From DUQW01 sp050953825 (GTDB lineage: Bacteria; Bacillota_I; Bacilli_A; Acholeplasmatales; Acholeplasmataceae): a stretch of DNA of 64,000 nt. Numbering within the stretch: position 1 is the first letter of the stretch; each line of letters starts with the position of its first letter. The stretch spans positions 124,001 to 188,000 of the forward strand of contig JBMNNF010000009.1 in assembly GCA_050953825.1 (NCBI GenBank), in the 5' to 3' direction. Position numbers and translations under genes: made by a program. Below are positions 1 through 8,440 of the stretch, in pieces. The notes under the pieces were generated by a model that did no database searches, was not told the origin of the DNA, and was given only the letters and a program-made list of their open reading frames with translations.

Positions 1-379
1 TTTGTGAATGAGCATAAATAATTGAAGGGATTTTGTTTTTGTTAGCATATTTAATGCCGTATTTCCCTAATCCAAATGGAGAGTGAATTAGGACTAAATC
101 CAAATTGATTCCTTTTAAGGTTTTCTTAAATTTATAATCACATTTTGGAGTAGCCATATGATAATCAACAAAAAACATTTTCACACTTTTTACTCTAGTC
201 AACATCACTTCACCAATGGGCTGTTCAACATAACCTTTTGGTGCTTTAGGGACAAATAAATAGAAATTAACCCGATCTTTTAAATATCTAATTTGGCTTT
301 CCATAACTTTAACTACACCATCAATCATCGGGTAGTACACGTCACAGAAAATCGCGACGTTAATTTTATCTTGTTTCAT
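1..379 (-). CDS. Glycosyltransferase family 4, N-terminal part (runs off the window)
   Basis: Translating the minus strand from the ATG at 379 gives 126 uninterrupted codons to the window edge. The protein begins MKQDKINVAIFCDVYYPMID, followed by GVVKVMESQI. This opening, with a beta strand, a D-Y-P-x-x-D-G-V segment and an amphipathic helix, is typical of the N-terminal Rossmann half of GT-B family 4 enzymes such as bacterial diacylglycerol glucosyltransferases. A later HSPFGLGKYG segment also fits the family. The nucleotide-sugar-binding C-terminal half lies outside the window, so donor and acceptor are unknown. The gene starts four bases after the stop of the upstream flippase-glycosyltransferase gene, so the two are surely co-transcribed and probably act on the same lipid-linked glycan. 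Confidence 0.8.
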   Translation of the reverse strand, partial: MKQDKINVAIFCDVYYPMIDGVVKVMESQIRYLKDRVNFYLFVPKAPKGYVEQPIGEVMLTRVKSVKMFFVDYHMATPKCDYKFKKTLKGINLDLVLIHSPFGLGKYGIKYANKNKIPSIIYAHSQ

Positions 380-383
380 TTTA

Positions 384-2576
384 TCATTCCATTTCCTTTC
401 GCTTATTTTGAAGAACTCCAAAATATAAATTAGTCAGTCTTATTCCAACAGGAGTTTTCAAGTAATTTTCAACTATATTTTCTTGATTATATTGGCTGTT
501 AGTAGCCTTTTGAATTTGTTCGGTAAAATTTTCTGTATAACTATAATCATATAAATTAGTATTGTCATAAAAGAGGTTAGGCTTATTAACCGAATTAGGT
601 AATAATACCTTAGTATGATTAGCTAATGCAGTCAAATAAAAAGTAGAAGTTTTCGCTGAATATTCTTCTTGAATAAAAACATCAATATTTTTAAAATATG
701 ATTTTGCATTATCAATATCATTAATTATCTTAATATTGTCGATGAAATCATTTCTTTCTAATGAATTAATTAAGCTTTTAGGTAATTTAAAATTACCAAT
801 AATGATAAATAAATCATCTTTATATAGATCTAAATTTCCTTTAATTCCTAAATAAAAATCAAGGAATCTTTCAATGTGATAGTTAGGAAACACTAAAAGA
901 TATTTATTTTTAAAATTTTTACTATTAACCCTAATCAGTTTATCACATTTTAATGAGAAAAATTCATCATAACTAATTAATGTTGGATTAACCGAATACG
1001 TCGGTTTAAACGATCGTGATTCAAAACTCTGACAATTATCTAATGAAGTTGGTAAAACGACATCAGATAAAATTAACATTTTTTCTAAACGATATCCTAG
1101 AATATTTTGTTTGATTAGTCGATAATCATCTAATTTATTTACGACATTGTTTTCAGTAAACACTACCGGAACTGGTTCATATTTTTTTAGATTTGACAAA
1201 AGTCGCGAATGTGACATGCCATTGACAAAGTGAATAATATCAAAATTATGCTTGCAAATTAATTTGCGATTATATCTTAAATAGAAAATATTATTGTTAG
1301 TAAAATATCTTAATAAATGACATCTTGTCATTTTTAAATAAATTGTATCTTGGGGATTATCTTGATGTTTGGTATGAGTAATTATATATGGTTTTTGTTG
1401 GTTTTTAGATAACTCATCATACATAATTTTAACCGCTTCATTATCGTGATAACTATCACACACAATCCCAATTTTTAATGCGGTAATTTTTTCTAATTTA
1501 AGTCTATATTTTTTATCCTTTCTCTCTTTAACAGTATCCATAATTTTTAATATAAAATAGGCGATTAACCCCCATACCATTGCCAAATAAAATGTAAACA
1601 ATCTAGTTACAAACATGATATTAACCGCATCAATTTGATTAATTGTAGCCATGGCTGTTAGTAATAAAACAAAGACTGTTTCAACACCACCCGAACTACC
1701 TGGTAATGGAAACCAAGCCATTAATGTTGTTGCTACTAAAGTAATACACATCATAAAAATAAAATCAGAATTTGGCACATTGATGTTTAACGCCTTAGCA
1801 ACAAAAAATGGAATCGAATAATAAATAGTTAAGGCAATTATTCTTAACAAGGAAGTAAAGATTAAAAATCTTTTTTTCTTAAACATTTCCTGAGAAGATT
1901 TTTGAAAGCCTCGTACTGTTTTAGGCGTATCATCGGCTAATTTAGTTAACTTTTTTCTAAATGGTTTGATTTTAGCAAAAAACAACAACAATCTTTGAAT
2001 AAATTTAGGAAATTTTCTTGAAAAAGTTAAGAATATAATTAATAGTAAAATCCCAAAATTTAGTAAAAAACCAACTATTACAATAATTAATTTACCTTCA
2101 AGAACTTCGCTATGAAATATTGACAGGATAATTAAAGCAACTGTTGATAAAACATTAGCAATAAATTGATAATTAACATAAGTAGTAGTCAAAATACTAG
2201 TGGTTTCATCTCCAGTCACACCATGCTTTAAATATACATATGATTGAAATGGTTGCGACCCACTTTGCGAAGGGGTAATTCCATTAAAGAAATATTCATT
2301 GCTAGCATTTAAAAATATCCTAGTTTTATCCATCTTTATTTTATGAAAAATAGCAATAAAGAAATGTGGCAATATCATAAATATTAAATAAAAAATAGTA
2401 AGACTGATTACTATTATTAAATATTTGAGATTAACATTTTCAAACTTATCTTTTAGGTCTTTTAAATCGCCTAATTTGCTAACTGCAAAAATTAGTGCGA
2501 TAAATATCACACCAACAAAAACTATTTGTATAATTGTTTTAAATTTGTTATTTTTCTTTTTGTTTTGTGTCTCCAT
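384..2576 (-). CDS. Flippase-like (LPG synthase TM-type) membrane domain fused to a divergent glycosyltransferase
   Basis: This 730-residue protein has two parts. Residues about 15-350 hold some eight hydrophobic helices of the YbhN/UPF0104 'flippase-like' or lysylphosphatidylglycerol synthase TM family, with the characteristic segment GITPSQSGSQPFQSYVYLKH and the loop FPLPGSSGGVETVF. Residues about 365-720 look like a GT-B glycosyltransferase: LKIGIVCDSYHDNE start, HFVNGMSHSR, a VFTENNVV strand, and a late FIQEEYSAKTSTFYLTALA segment where family-4 enzymes carry their EGFG-like donor site. The canonical E-x7-E motif is not clear, so catalytic activity is uncertain. The neighbouring glycosyltransferase follows after four bases. 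The fusion suggests one protein that both glycosylates and translocates, or senses, a lipid substrate in the membrane; that role is inference. Confidence 0.75.
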   Translation of the reverse strand: METQNKKKNNKFKTIIQIVFVGVIFIALIFAVSKLGDLKDLKDKFENVNLKYLIIVISLTIFYLIFMILPHFFIAIFHKIKMDKTRIFLNASNEYFFNGITPSQSGSQPFQSYVYLKHGVTGDETTSILTTTYVNYQFIANVLSTVALIILSIFHSEVLEGKLIIVIVGFLLNFGILLLIIFLTFSRKFPKFIQRLLLFFAKIKPFRKKLTKLADDTPKTVRGFQKSSQEMFKKKRFLIFTSLLRIIALTIYYSIPFFVAKALNINVPNSDFIFMMCITLVATTLMAWFPLPGSSGGVETVFVLLLTAMATINQIDAVNIMFVTRLFTFYLAMVWGLIAYFILKIMDTVKERKDKKYRLKLEKITALKIGIVCDSYHDNEAVKIMYDELSKNQQKPYIITHTKHQDNPQDTIYLKMTRCHLLRYFTNNNIFYLRYNRKLICKHNFDIIHFVNGMSHSRLLSNLKKYEPVPVVFTENNVVNKLDDYRLIKQNILGYRLEKMLILSDVVLPTSLDNCQSFESRSFKPTYSVNPTLISYDEFFSLKCDKLIRVNSKNFKNKYLLVFPNYHIERFLDFYLGIKGNLDLYKDDLFIIIGNFKLPKSLINSLERNDFIDNIKIINDIDNAKSYFKNIDVFIQEEYSAKTSTFYLTALANHTKVLLPNSVNKPNLFYDNTNLYDYSYTENFTEQIQKATNSQYNQENIVENYLKTPVGIRLTNLYFGVLQNKRKEME

Positions 2577-2683
2577 ATAATCTCCTATTTAACTCCTATT
2601 CTATGATATCACATTTGTTAATTTTTCAAATTAAATAAATATTTTATTTACAACCTCTATATAATGTAAATTAACAATTGTCT

Positions 2684-2711
2684 TTATCATTTTGTAAATA
2701 CATGGTAAAAT
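2684..2711 (+). promoter_or_regulatory. Candidate promoter of the nusB operon
   Basis: A weak -35 (TTATCA, 2684-2689) lies 16 bases before an extended -10 (TGG then TAAAAT at 2706-2711). The start codon of nusB is 23 bases further on. Recognised by eye only. Confidence 0.4.
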
Positions 2712-2733
2712 ATGACTAGAAAGTGATGATTCT

Positions 2734-3087
2734 ATGAAGAAAGATTTTAGACAAATTCGAATTGATAATATTAATATCTTGTACCAAATTGATATGGGAG
2801 TGTTTTTTGATGAAGTATCTGATATTATCTCTGATATTTTAGAAAAATTACCAGTAATCGATGAAATGATTTCAACTAATTTAACTAATTATACGATTAA
2901 TCGATTATCATATTATGACAGGGCAATTATTAGATATTCCATTTATGAAGTTAAATACTTAAATATACCTAAAGCCATCATCATAAATGAAGCAATTGAA
3001 ATCACCAAAATATATACCGATTTAGATGATGAAAAACAACATAAATTTACTAATCGATTACTAGATAATATTTTAAAGGAATATTAA
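2734..3087 (+). CDS. nusB: Transcription antitermination factor NusB
   Basis: The 117-residue all-helical protein is slightly shorter than the usual 130-150. It ends with the conserved NusB segment: YDRAIIRYSIYEVKYL, then IPKAIIINEAIEITKIYT and a C-terminal F-x-N-x-x-L-D-N-I. NusB binds boxA RNA together with S10 (NusE) and lets polymerase read through the rRNA operons. It is the first gene of a run continuing directly into xseA (one-base gap), the order known from Bacillus and relatives. The N-terminus is shorter than in Bacillus and no closer ATG with a good ribosome site is visible. Identification is firm from the C-terminal half and context. Confidence 0.93.
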   Translation: MKKDFRQIRIDNINILYQIDMGVFFDEVSDIISDILEKLPVIDEMISTNLTNYTINRLSYYDRAIIRYSIYEVKYLNIPKAIIINEAIEITKIYTDLDDEKQHKFTNRLLDNILKEY

Positions 3088-3088
3088 G

Positions 3089-4429
3089 ATGAATCAAACC
3101 TATTTAACAGTAAGTGCTTTAACTAAATATATCAAATACAAGTTAGAAAATGATGTGCACCTTCAAAAGATTTTAATTAAAGGAGAAATATCAAATTTTA
3201 CTAAATCATCAAGAGGACATTTATACTTTTCTTTAAAAGATGAAACTGCACAAATTAAAGCTAACATGTTTTATACTGCCGCTAGTAAAATTAATTTTGA
3301 ACCTAAAGATGGGGATCAAGTATTAATAGAAGCCAAAATTAACTTATATGAACCAAGAGGTGAATACTCATTAAACGTAATAATGATGACGCTTGATGGA
3401 ATTGGTGAGCTCTATTTAAAATATGAACAACTGAAAAAAACACTTGAAGAACAAGGCTATTTTGATGAAAAACACAAAAAGCCAATTCCTAAGTTTCCAA
3501 AACGAATTGGTGTCATCACCTCAGAAACGGGAGCTGTTATTCAAGACATAATGAATACAATTAACCGTCGTTATCGTCTTACTGAAGTGATTTTATATCC
3601 GACTTTAGTTCAAGGTGATGACGCAAAACATGATATTGCCAGACAAATTGAACGGGCTAATCATGATAATTTAGTTGATGTTTTGATTGTTGGTAGAGGT
3701 GGCGGTTCAATTGAAGATTTATGGGCTTTTAATGAAATTGAAGTCATTAACGCTATCTTTAATTCAAAAATCCCAATTATTTCAGCAATTGGACATGAAA
3801 CTGATTATACAATAAGTGATTTTGTTTCAAGTTTAAGAGCACCAACTCCAACTGCCGCAGCCGAACTTGCCACTCCCAATGAAGTCGTGTTAAAAAGCTA
3901 CTTAAAAGAGACAATTAATAAATTGGATCGAGAAATTTTGAATAAGTTATCTAATTTTGAAATGAATTTAGCTCAACTAGAAAAAAGACTAGAAGCCCAA
4001 TCACCAAAATCAAAAATTGAAAAGAATTTTGAAAAATTAGATAATTTATTAATTCTGTTAAATAAAGAAATCAAAATAATTTTAGATAGAAAACATAACG
4101 AATTAAAGTTATTAAAATCAAAAATAATAACACCAATTGAAAGAGTCAATATTTATAAAACAAATTTAGATTATTTGTTTAGAAATTTACAAACTAAAAT
4201 GGAAACTGTTTATCAAAATAAGTTATACAACTATCAAATTAATATAACTAAATTAAATTCTTTAAACCCACTAAAAATTTTAGAAAAAGGATTTGGAGTG
4301 ATCACCAAAGATCAACAATTAATTAAATCAATAAATGATGTAGCGATTGGTGACAATTTAGAAATAGAGATTAAGGATGGAATTATTAATACTAAAGTTA
4401 TAGGAAAGAGGAGAAAAGATGGAAAATAA
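3089..4429 (+). CDS. xseA: Exodeoxyribonuclease VII large subunit
   Basis: The 446-residue protein has an N-terminal OB fold (about residues 1-105, containing ILIKGEISNFTKSSRGHLYF) that binds single-stranded DNA. A catalytic domain follows with the conserved RIGVITSETGAVIQDIMNT and the VGRGGGSIEDLWAFNE motif, then SAIGHETDYTISDFVSSLRA. A long coiled coil (about 270-390) binds the small subunit. It is the catalytic partner of XseB in the enzyme that degrades single-stranded DNA from both ends. Its stop overlaps the xseB start by 11 bases, consistent with translational coupling of the subunits. Confidence 0.97.
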   Translation: MNQTYLTVSALTKYIKYKLENDVHLQKILIKGEISNFTKSSRGHLYFSLKDETAQIKANMFYTAASKINFEPKDGDQVLIEAKINLYEPRGEYSLNVIMMTLDGIGELYLKYEQLKKTLEEQGYFDEKHKKPIPKFPKRIGVITSETGAVIQDIMNTINRRYRLTEVILYPTLVQGDDAKHDIARQIERANHDNLVDVLIVGRGGGSIEDLWAFNEIEVINAIFNSKIPIISAIGHETDYTISDFVSSLRAPTPTAAAELATPNEVVLKSYLKETINKLDREILNKLSNFEMNLAQLEKRLEAQSPKSKIEKNFEKLDNLLILLNKEIKIILDRKHNELKLLKSKIITPIERVNIYKTNLDYLFRNLQTKMETVYQNKLYNYQINITKLNSLNPLKILEKGFGVITKDQQLIKSINDVAIGDNLEIEIKDGIINTKVIGKRRKDGK

Positions 4430-4616
4430 AAAATCATTTGAAGAATTATTAAAAGAATTAGAACAAATCGTTAGAGATTTAGAAGCGAAAGATATTCAAT
4501 TAGAAATGGCAATTAAAAAATATCAAGAGGGAATTGAATTAGCTAAACTTTCATATAAAATGTTAGAAGATGCTAATGCTTTAATACTTCAAAAAGCAGA
4601 AGAAGAGGATGAATGA
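4419..4616 (+). CDS. xseB: Exodeoxyribonuclease VII small subunit
   Basis: This 65-residue helical protein carries the family hallmark: FEELLKELEQIVRDLEAKD, followed by LEMAIKKYQEGIELAK and a second helix. These two antiparallel helices pack along the XseA coiled coil, several copies per large subunit. It overlaps xseA upstream and dxs downstream (the dxs ATG lies 8 bases before the xseB stop). A ribosome site AGGAGAAAAG sits at the end of xseA. Length is on the short side of the family but no key part is missing. Confidence 0.95.
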   Translation: MENKKSFEELLKELEQIVRDLEAKDIQLEMAIKKYQEGIELAKLSYKMLEDANALILQKAEEEDE

Positions 4617-6309
4617 TTTATTTAATCTAACACCTGCTAAATTAAAATTAATGTCGTTAGACGAACTCAATAGTTTAGCTAAAAGTATTAGAAATTTCTT
4701 AATTGATAAAATCATCAAAAATGGCGGACATTTAGGTCCGAATTTAGGCGTGGTAGAATTAACCATCGCTCTTCATTATGTCTTTAATAGCCCTAAAGAT
4801 CAATTAATATTTGATATTGGACATCAAGCTTACACCCATAAGATAATTACCTCGAGAGGTGTAGGATTTGACAAATTAAGAAAACATGGTGGAGTTAGTG
4901 GGTTTACTAGTTATAGTGAATCTAATCATGATGTTTGGGAATCAGGACATGCTGGCACGGCACTTTCAGCTTTAATGGGAGTATTATATTCCAATCAAAT
5001 AGATCATAATGATCATCGAGCGATTGCCATAGTTGGTGATGGAGCACTATCATCTGGGATGAGTTTAGAAGCGCTAAATTTAATCAGCTATCACAATTTA
5101 CCAGGTATTATTGTTATCAATAATAATAAAATGAGTATTTCAAAATCAGTTGGAAGAATGTCAGAAATTTTAAACGGATCTTTTGACAAAAAATTAAGTT
5201 TTTTTAATAAATTGGGTTATGAATTTGTCGAAATTAAAGACGGACATAATCTGAAAGAATTGATCAATACATTTAACAAGATCAAACACATTAAAAAACC
5301 ACAAGTCGTTTTAGTTAATACTCTTAAGGGTAAAGGTTATCTTGATGCTGAAAACGATCAAGCGGGAAAATATCATATGGTTTCTAGTGAGACATCATCT
5401 CATCCAACTTGGAGTGAAGTTGTTAGTGAAATCATATTAAAACTTCAAAAAGAAATTCCAACAATGATTGTCGTACCAGCGATGGAAGTTGGTAGTCATT
5501 TAACTAAATTTAAAGAAAAATATCCAAGTCGTTTTTTAGATGTTGGTATATCAGAAGAACATGCGGCAACTATGGCTGCTGCACTTGCTAAAAATGATAA
5601 GAATGTGATCTTATCACTTTACTCAACTTTTTCTCAAAGAGCATTTGATCAAATTTTAAATGACATCGCAAGACCTAATTTAGGTGTTGTCATCACTATT
5701 GATCGTGCTGGATTAATTCCTGGAGATGGCGATACACACCAGGGTATTTACGATGTATCTATGTTCCATCTAATGCCTAATACTATAATTACAATGCCAT
5801 CAAATGTTCAAGAAACAGCTGACCTATTAAGATATGGTCTTTTATCAAAAAAGCCTTTTATAATGCGATTTCCTAAAGGTTTTGTCAATGAAGATATAAT
5901 CTTTAACTCTCGATCAATTGATATTTCATGGGATCAAATTACAAAGGGAAAATTACTTAATATTATTACTTATGGGCCATTAGTAAGAGAAATTGAGAAT
6001 TTAATCAACGATAATAATTTAGATGTAAATTTATATAACACAAAATTTATTAAACCAATAGATTTAATCAAAATTAATGAAATTCTTTCAAATAATCTTC
6101 CAATACTAGTAATTGAGGAGATTGCTAATAAGGGATGTTTGTATCAAGAAATATTGGATATCAAAGAAAAAGGATCATATACCTCAAAAGTCATTCAACA
6201 TTCGCTTCATGATTTATCAATTTCTCATTTAAGTAGTAAAGAAATTAAAGAGTTTACTTCTTTTGATATTAATTCAATTTACGAGTTGATTAAAAATGCG
6301 ATTAGATAA
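4609..6309 (+). CDS. dxs: 1-deoxy-D-xylulose-5-phosphate synthase
   Basis: The enzyme joins pyruvate and glyceraldehyde 3-phosphate using thiamine diphosphate, the first committed step of the MEP isoprenoid pathway. The GDGALSSGMSLEALN ... INNNKMSIS stretch (about 143-180) is the GDG-to-N thiamine-binding motif. The N-terminal KNGGHLGPNLGVVELTIALH carries the active-site His. The pyrimidine-binding domain has SEEHAATMAAALA and DRAGLIPGDGDTHQGIYD. At 566 residues it is about 50 shorter than most DXS proteins, mainly in the linker between domains. ispH at 8441-9304 supplies the last MEP step; ispA, which sits between xseB and dxs in Bacillus, is absent here. Confidence 0.96.
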   Translation: MNDLFNLTPAKLKLMSLDELNSLAKSIRNFLIDKIIKNGGHLGPNLGVVELTIALHYVFNSPKDQLIFDIGHQAYTHKIITSRGVGFDKLRKHGGVSGFTSYSESNHDVWESGHAGTALSALMGVLYSNQIDHNDHRAIAIVGDGALSSGMSLEALNLISYHNLPGIIVINNNKMSISKSVGRMSEILNGSFDKKLSFFNKLGYEFVEIKDGHNLKELINTFNKIKHIKKPQVVLVNTLKGKGYLDAENDQAGKYHMVSSETSSHPTWSEVVSEIILKLQKEIPTMIVVPAMEVGSHLTKFKEKYPSRFLDVGISEEHAATMAAALAKNDKNVILSLYSTFSQRAFDQILNDIARPNLGVVITIDRAGLIPGDGDTHQGIYDVSMFHLMPNTIITMPSNVQETADLLRYGLLSKKPFIMRFPKGFVNEDIIFNSRSIDISWDQITKGKLLNIITYGPLVREIENLINDNNLDVNLYNTKFIKPIDLIKINEILSNNLPILVIEEIANKGCLYQEILDIKEKGSYTSKVIQHSLHDLSISHLSSKEIKEFTSFDINSIYELIKNAIR

Positions 6310-6991
6310 TTATTTAAAAAATAAATATTCTAACTATTCTCGTTCACAAATCCAAGATTATATTAAGCGGGGATTTGTAACAGTAAATGATAAAATAGTA
6401 ATTAAAACTGGTTATCAAATTAAAGAAGATGATGTAGTAGTTTTAGATGAACTAACTAAATATGCCTCTAGAGCTGGCTACAAACTTGAAGATGTATACC
6501 ATAAATTAAAATTAAATTTTAATAATTTAGTTATTTTGGATGTCGGTTCATCTACTGGTGGTTTTACTGATTTTTCTTTAATTAATGGTGCTCGACAAGT
6601 TTATGCCTATGATGTTGGAACTGATCAAATGATACCTAGATTAAAAGAAGATAAACGAGTGGTTTTATCGGAACAAACTAATATATTACATGTTATGCCA
6701 CCTCAAGTTGATTTTGTACTAATTGATGTATCATTTACTTCATCAAAGCCTATTGTTAACCACTTAAAAAATGTTTCCAAGCATTTTTTAATTTTAATAA
6801 AACCTCAATTTGAAATAGGTGCCAAGTATTTATCGAAAGGAATAGTTAAAGACAAAAAAAGAGTCGAAACTCTTTTAGATGAATATATTTTATATGTTAA
6901 ATCATTAGATTTTAAAGTTATGAATTTAATTGAATCAGCATTACCTGGAAAAGAAGGCAATATTGAATATTGGCTATATTTAACAAAATAA
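6296..6991 (+). CDS. tlyA: TlyA family rRNA (cytidine-2'-O)-methyltransferase
   Basis: The 231-residue protein has an N-terminal S4 RNA-binding domain (MRLDNYLKNKYSNYSRSQIQ, then DYIKRGFVTVND) and an FtsJ-like SAM methyltransferase domain. The SAM loop is ILDVGSSTGGFTDFSL (about 81-96), and KPQFEIGAKYLSKGIVKD contains the family's K-x-Q-F-E motif. TlyA enzymes methylate ribose in rRNA and were first named as hemolysins. The start overlaps the last codons of dxs by 14 bases and closes the nusB-xseA-xseB-dxs run; Bacillus yqxC lies in the same place. The sequence cannot say whether both subunits or only 23S rRNA are modified. Confidence 0.9.
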   Translation: MRLDNYLKNKYSNYSRSQIQDYIKRGFVTVNDKIVIKTGYQIKEDDVVVLDELTKYASRAGYKLEDVYHKLKLNFNNLVILDVGSSTGGFTDFSLINGARQVYAYDVGTDQMIPRLKEDKRVVLSEQTNILHVMPPQVDFVLIDVSFTSSKPIVNHLKNVSKHFLILIKPQFEIGAKYLSKGIVKDKKRVETLLDEYILYVKSLDFKVMNLIESALPGKEGNIEYWLYLTK

Positions 6992-6992
6992 A

Positions 6993-7014
6993 AAAGGCTG
7001 CCGCCTTTATTATT
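6993..7014 (+). terminator. Short hairpin after tlyA
   Basis: AAAGGC (6993-6998) pairs with GCCTTT (7003-7008) around a TGCC loop, followed by a T-rich stretch. The stem is only six pairs, so strength is doubtful. It lies between tlyA and the convergent small membrane gene and could serve both. Confidence 0.5.
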
Positions 7015-7192
7015 TGACTGATTGAATGATAATTGCAATTAAACCTGCTAATGATCCTAACACCATTGCAATTAAAATTATCCATATGACAATTCGACCG
7101 GCACGTGATTCAGCTGGTGAATTAAGGACAGGTAAATCTGCCTTATTATCTATTTTCTTATTTACTTTGCTTTTTTTCTTAGGTTTAGCCAA
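7010..7192 (-). CDS. Small single-pass membrane protein, unknown function
   Basis: The 60-residue product starts at a TTG (7192) with a well-placed ribosome site, AGAGGTGAT, a few bases upstream. The first half is lysine-rich and soluble (MAKPKKKSKVNKKIDNKADL). A short R-A-G-R then leads into one strong hydrophobic helix (IVIWIILIAMVLGSLAGLIA) near the C-terminus. The basic N-terminus should stay in the cytoplasm, with a very short tail outside. I recognise no named family. The gene is divergent from dinB and convergent with tlyA, so it is a transcription unit of its own. Codon pattern and ribosome site support a real gene. Confidence 0.6.
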   Translation of the reverse strand: MAKPKKKSKVNKKIDNKADLPVLNSPAESRAGRIVIWIILIAMVLGSLAGLIAIIIQSVK

Positions 7193-7255
7193 TTAAATCA
7201 CCTCTACTTTAGATATTATACAATAAATTATTTTTTTTAGGAAGTGTAATAGTTT

Positions 7256-8440
7256 ATGAAACAAGTAAAGATTATATTTCATGTCGATTTAAATGCTTTT
7301 TATGCTAGTTGCGCTATGATTAAGGAACCCTTTTTAAAAAAAGAGGTTTTTGTTGTAGGTGGAAGAACTGGCTCTAATAGTGGGGTTGTTTCTACCGCCT
7401 CATATAAGGCTAGGGAGAAAGGCATTAGAAGCGGTATGAGTATCGTTGAAGCGCAAAAATTATATCCTAAATTATTAGTGGTTCCAACTAACTTCCCTTT
7501 ATATCAAAAATATTCAAATTTGTTTTTCAACTTTTTAAAAAAATATACTAAGATTATTTTAAAAGGGTCAATTGATGAAGCATACATGGATGTCACTGAA
7601 GTATCCAAAGAAATTCACCCTTTAAAATTGGCTAAAGAAATTCAAACCGGATTATTAAAAGAATATGGTTTACCAGTATCAATTGGGATTGCACCTACAT
7701 TATTTTTAGCCAAAATGGCTAGTGATATGAAAAAACCATTAGGAATAACGGTATTAAGAAAGAGAGACATTCCTAAATTATTATATCCATTACCAATTGG
7801 TAAGGTTTTTGGAATTGGTGTAAAAACTCAAGAAATATTAAATCAAATTGATATTTTTACAGTTAATGATTTTATTAATCCTGAAAATAAGAATAAAATT
7901 CTTGGAGTTATGACACCTAATTCTTATTATGGGTTTTTAGACGATATTAATGGAAAATCAAGCGATTTTGTTGATCCTACATTATATGACATGCCTAAGT
8001 CCATCAGCAACGAAGAAACTATTGTATATGCTATTCAAGGAATTGATTTATTAATGGATCATTTGAAAGAATTAGCTAAAACAACTGTTGATCGATTAAA
8101 AAATGAAGAATTGGTTGCAAGAACTATCTCCATTAAATTGAAAACAACCGATTTTAAGACAATCACTCGTTCGCGAAGTTTGCCTGAACCAATTGAAGAT
8201 TTTGATTTAATTATTCAAATCGCTAATGATTTATTAGTTTCTAATTATGATGGTGAAGAAATTAGATTAATTGGAATTGGACTTAGTCAATTAATTTTGA
8301 AAAAAGATTTAAAAAACGAAATAACATTATTTAATTATGATAAATTCATCGAAAAAAAAGTTGATATTGATAAAATATTAGCAGAAATCAATGACGAATA
8401 TGAAAAGGAAGTAGTTACTTTAGGCATTAAAGACTCATAA
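7256..8440 (+). CDS. dinB: DNA polymerase IV (Y-family, translesion)
   Basis: The 394-residue protein opens with the first Y-family acidic motif, IIFHVDLNAFYASCAMI (about 6-22), followed by VVSTASYKAREKGIRSGMSI. The second catalytic motif is GSIDEAYMDVTEVS (about 104-117). The helix-hairpin-helix thumb region contains PIGKVFGIGVKTQEIL, and a little-finger domain follows. It synthesises past damaged bases with low fidelity. It is a single gene divergent from the small membrane protein. Its stop codon directly abuts that of ispH (8440/8441) with no room for a separate terminator. No SOS box of the Bacillus LexA type was seen in the 63-base upstream gap. Confidence 0.95.
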   Translation: MKQVKIIFHVDLNAFYASCAMIKEPFLKKEVFVVGGRTGSNSGVVSTASYKAREKGIRSGMSIVEAQKLYPKLLVVPTNFPLYQKYSNLFFNFLKKYTKIILKGSIDEAYMDVTEVSKEIHPLKLAKEIQTGLLKEYGLPVSIGIAPTLFLAKMASDMKKPLGITVLRKRDIPKLLYPLPIGKVFGIGVKTQEILNQIDIFTVNDFINPENKNKILGVMTPNSYYGFLDDINGKSSDFVDPTLYDMPKSISNEETIVYAIQGIDLLMDHLKELAKTTVDRLKNEELVARTISIKLKTTDFKTITRSRSLPEPIEDFDLIIQIANDLLVSNYDGEEIRLIGIGLSQLILKKDLKNEITLFNYDKFIEKKVDIDKILAEINDEYEKEVVTLGIKDS

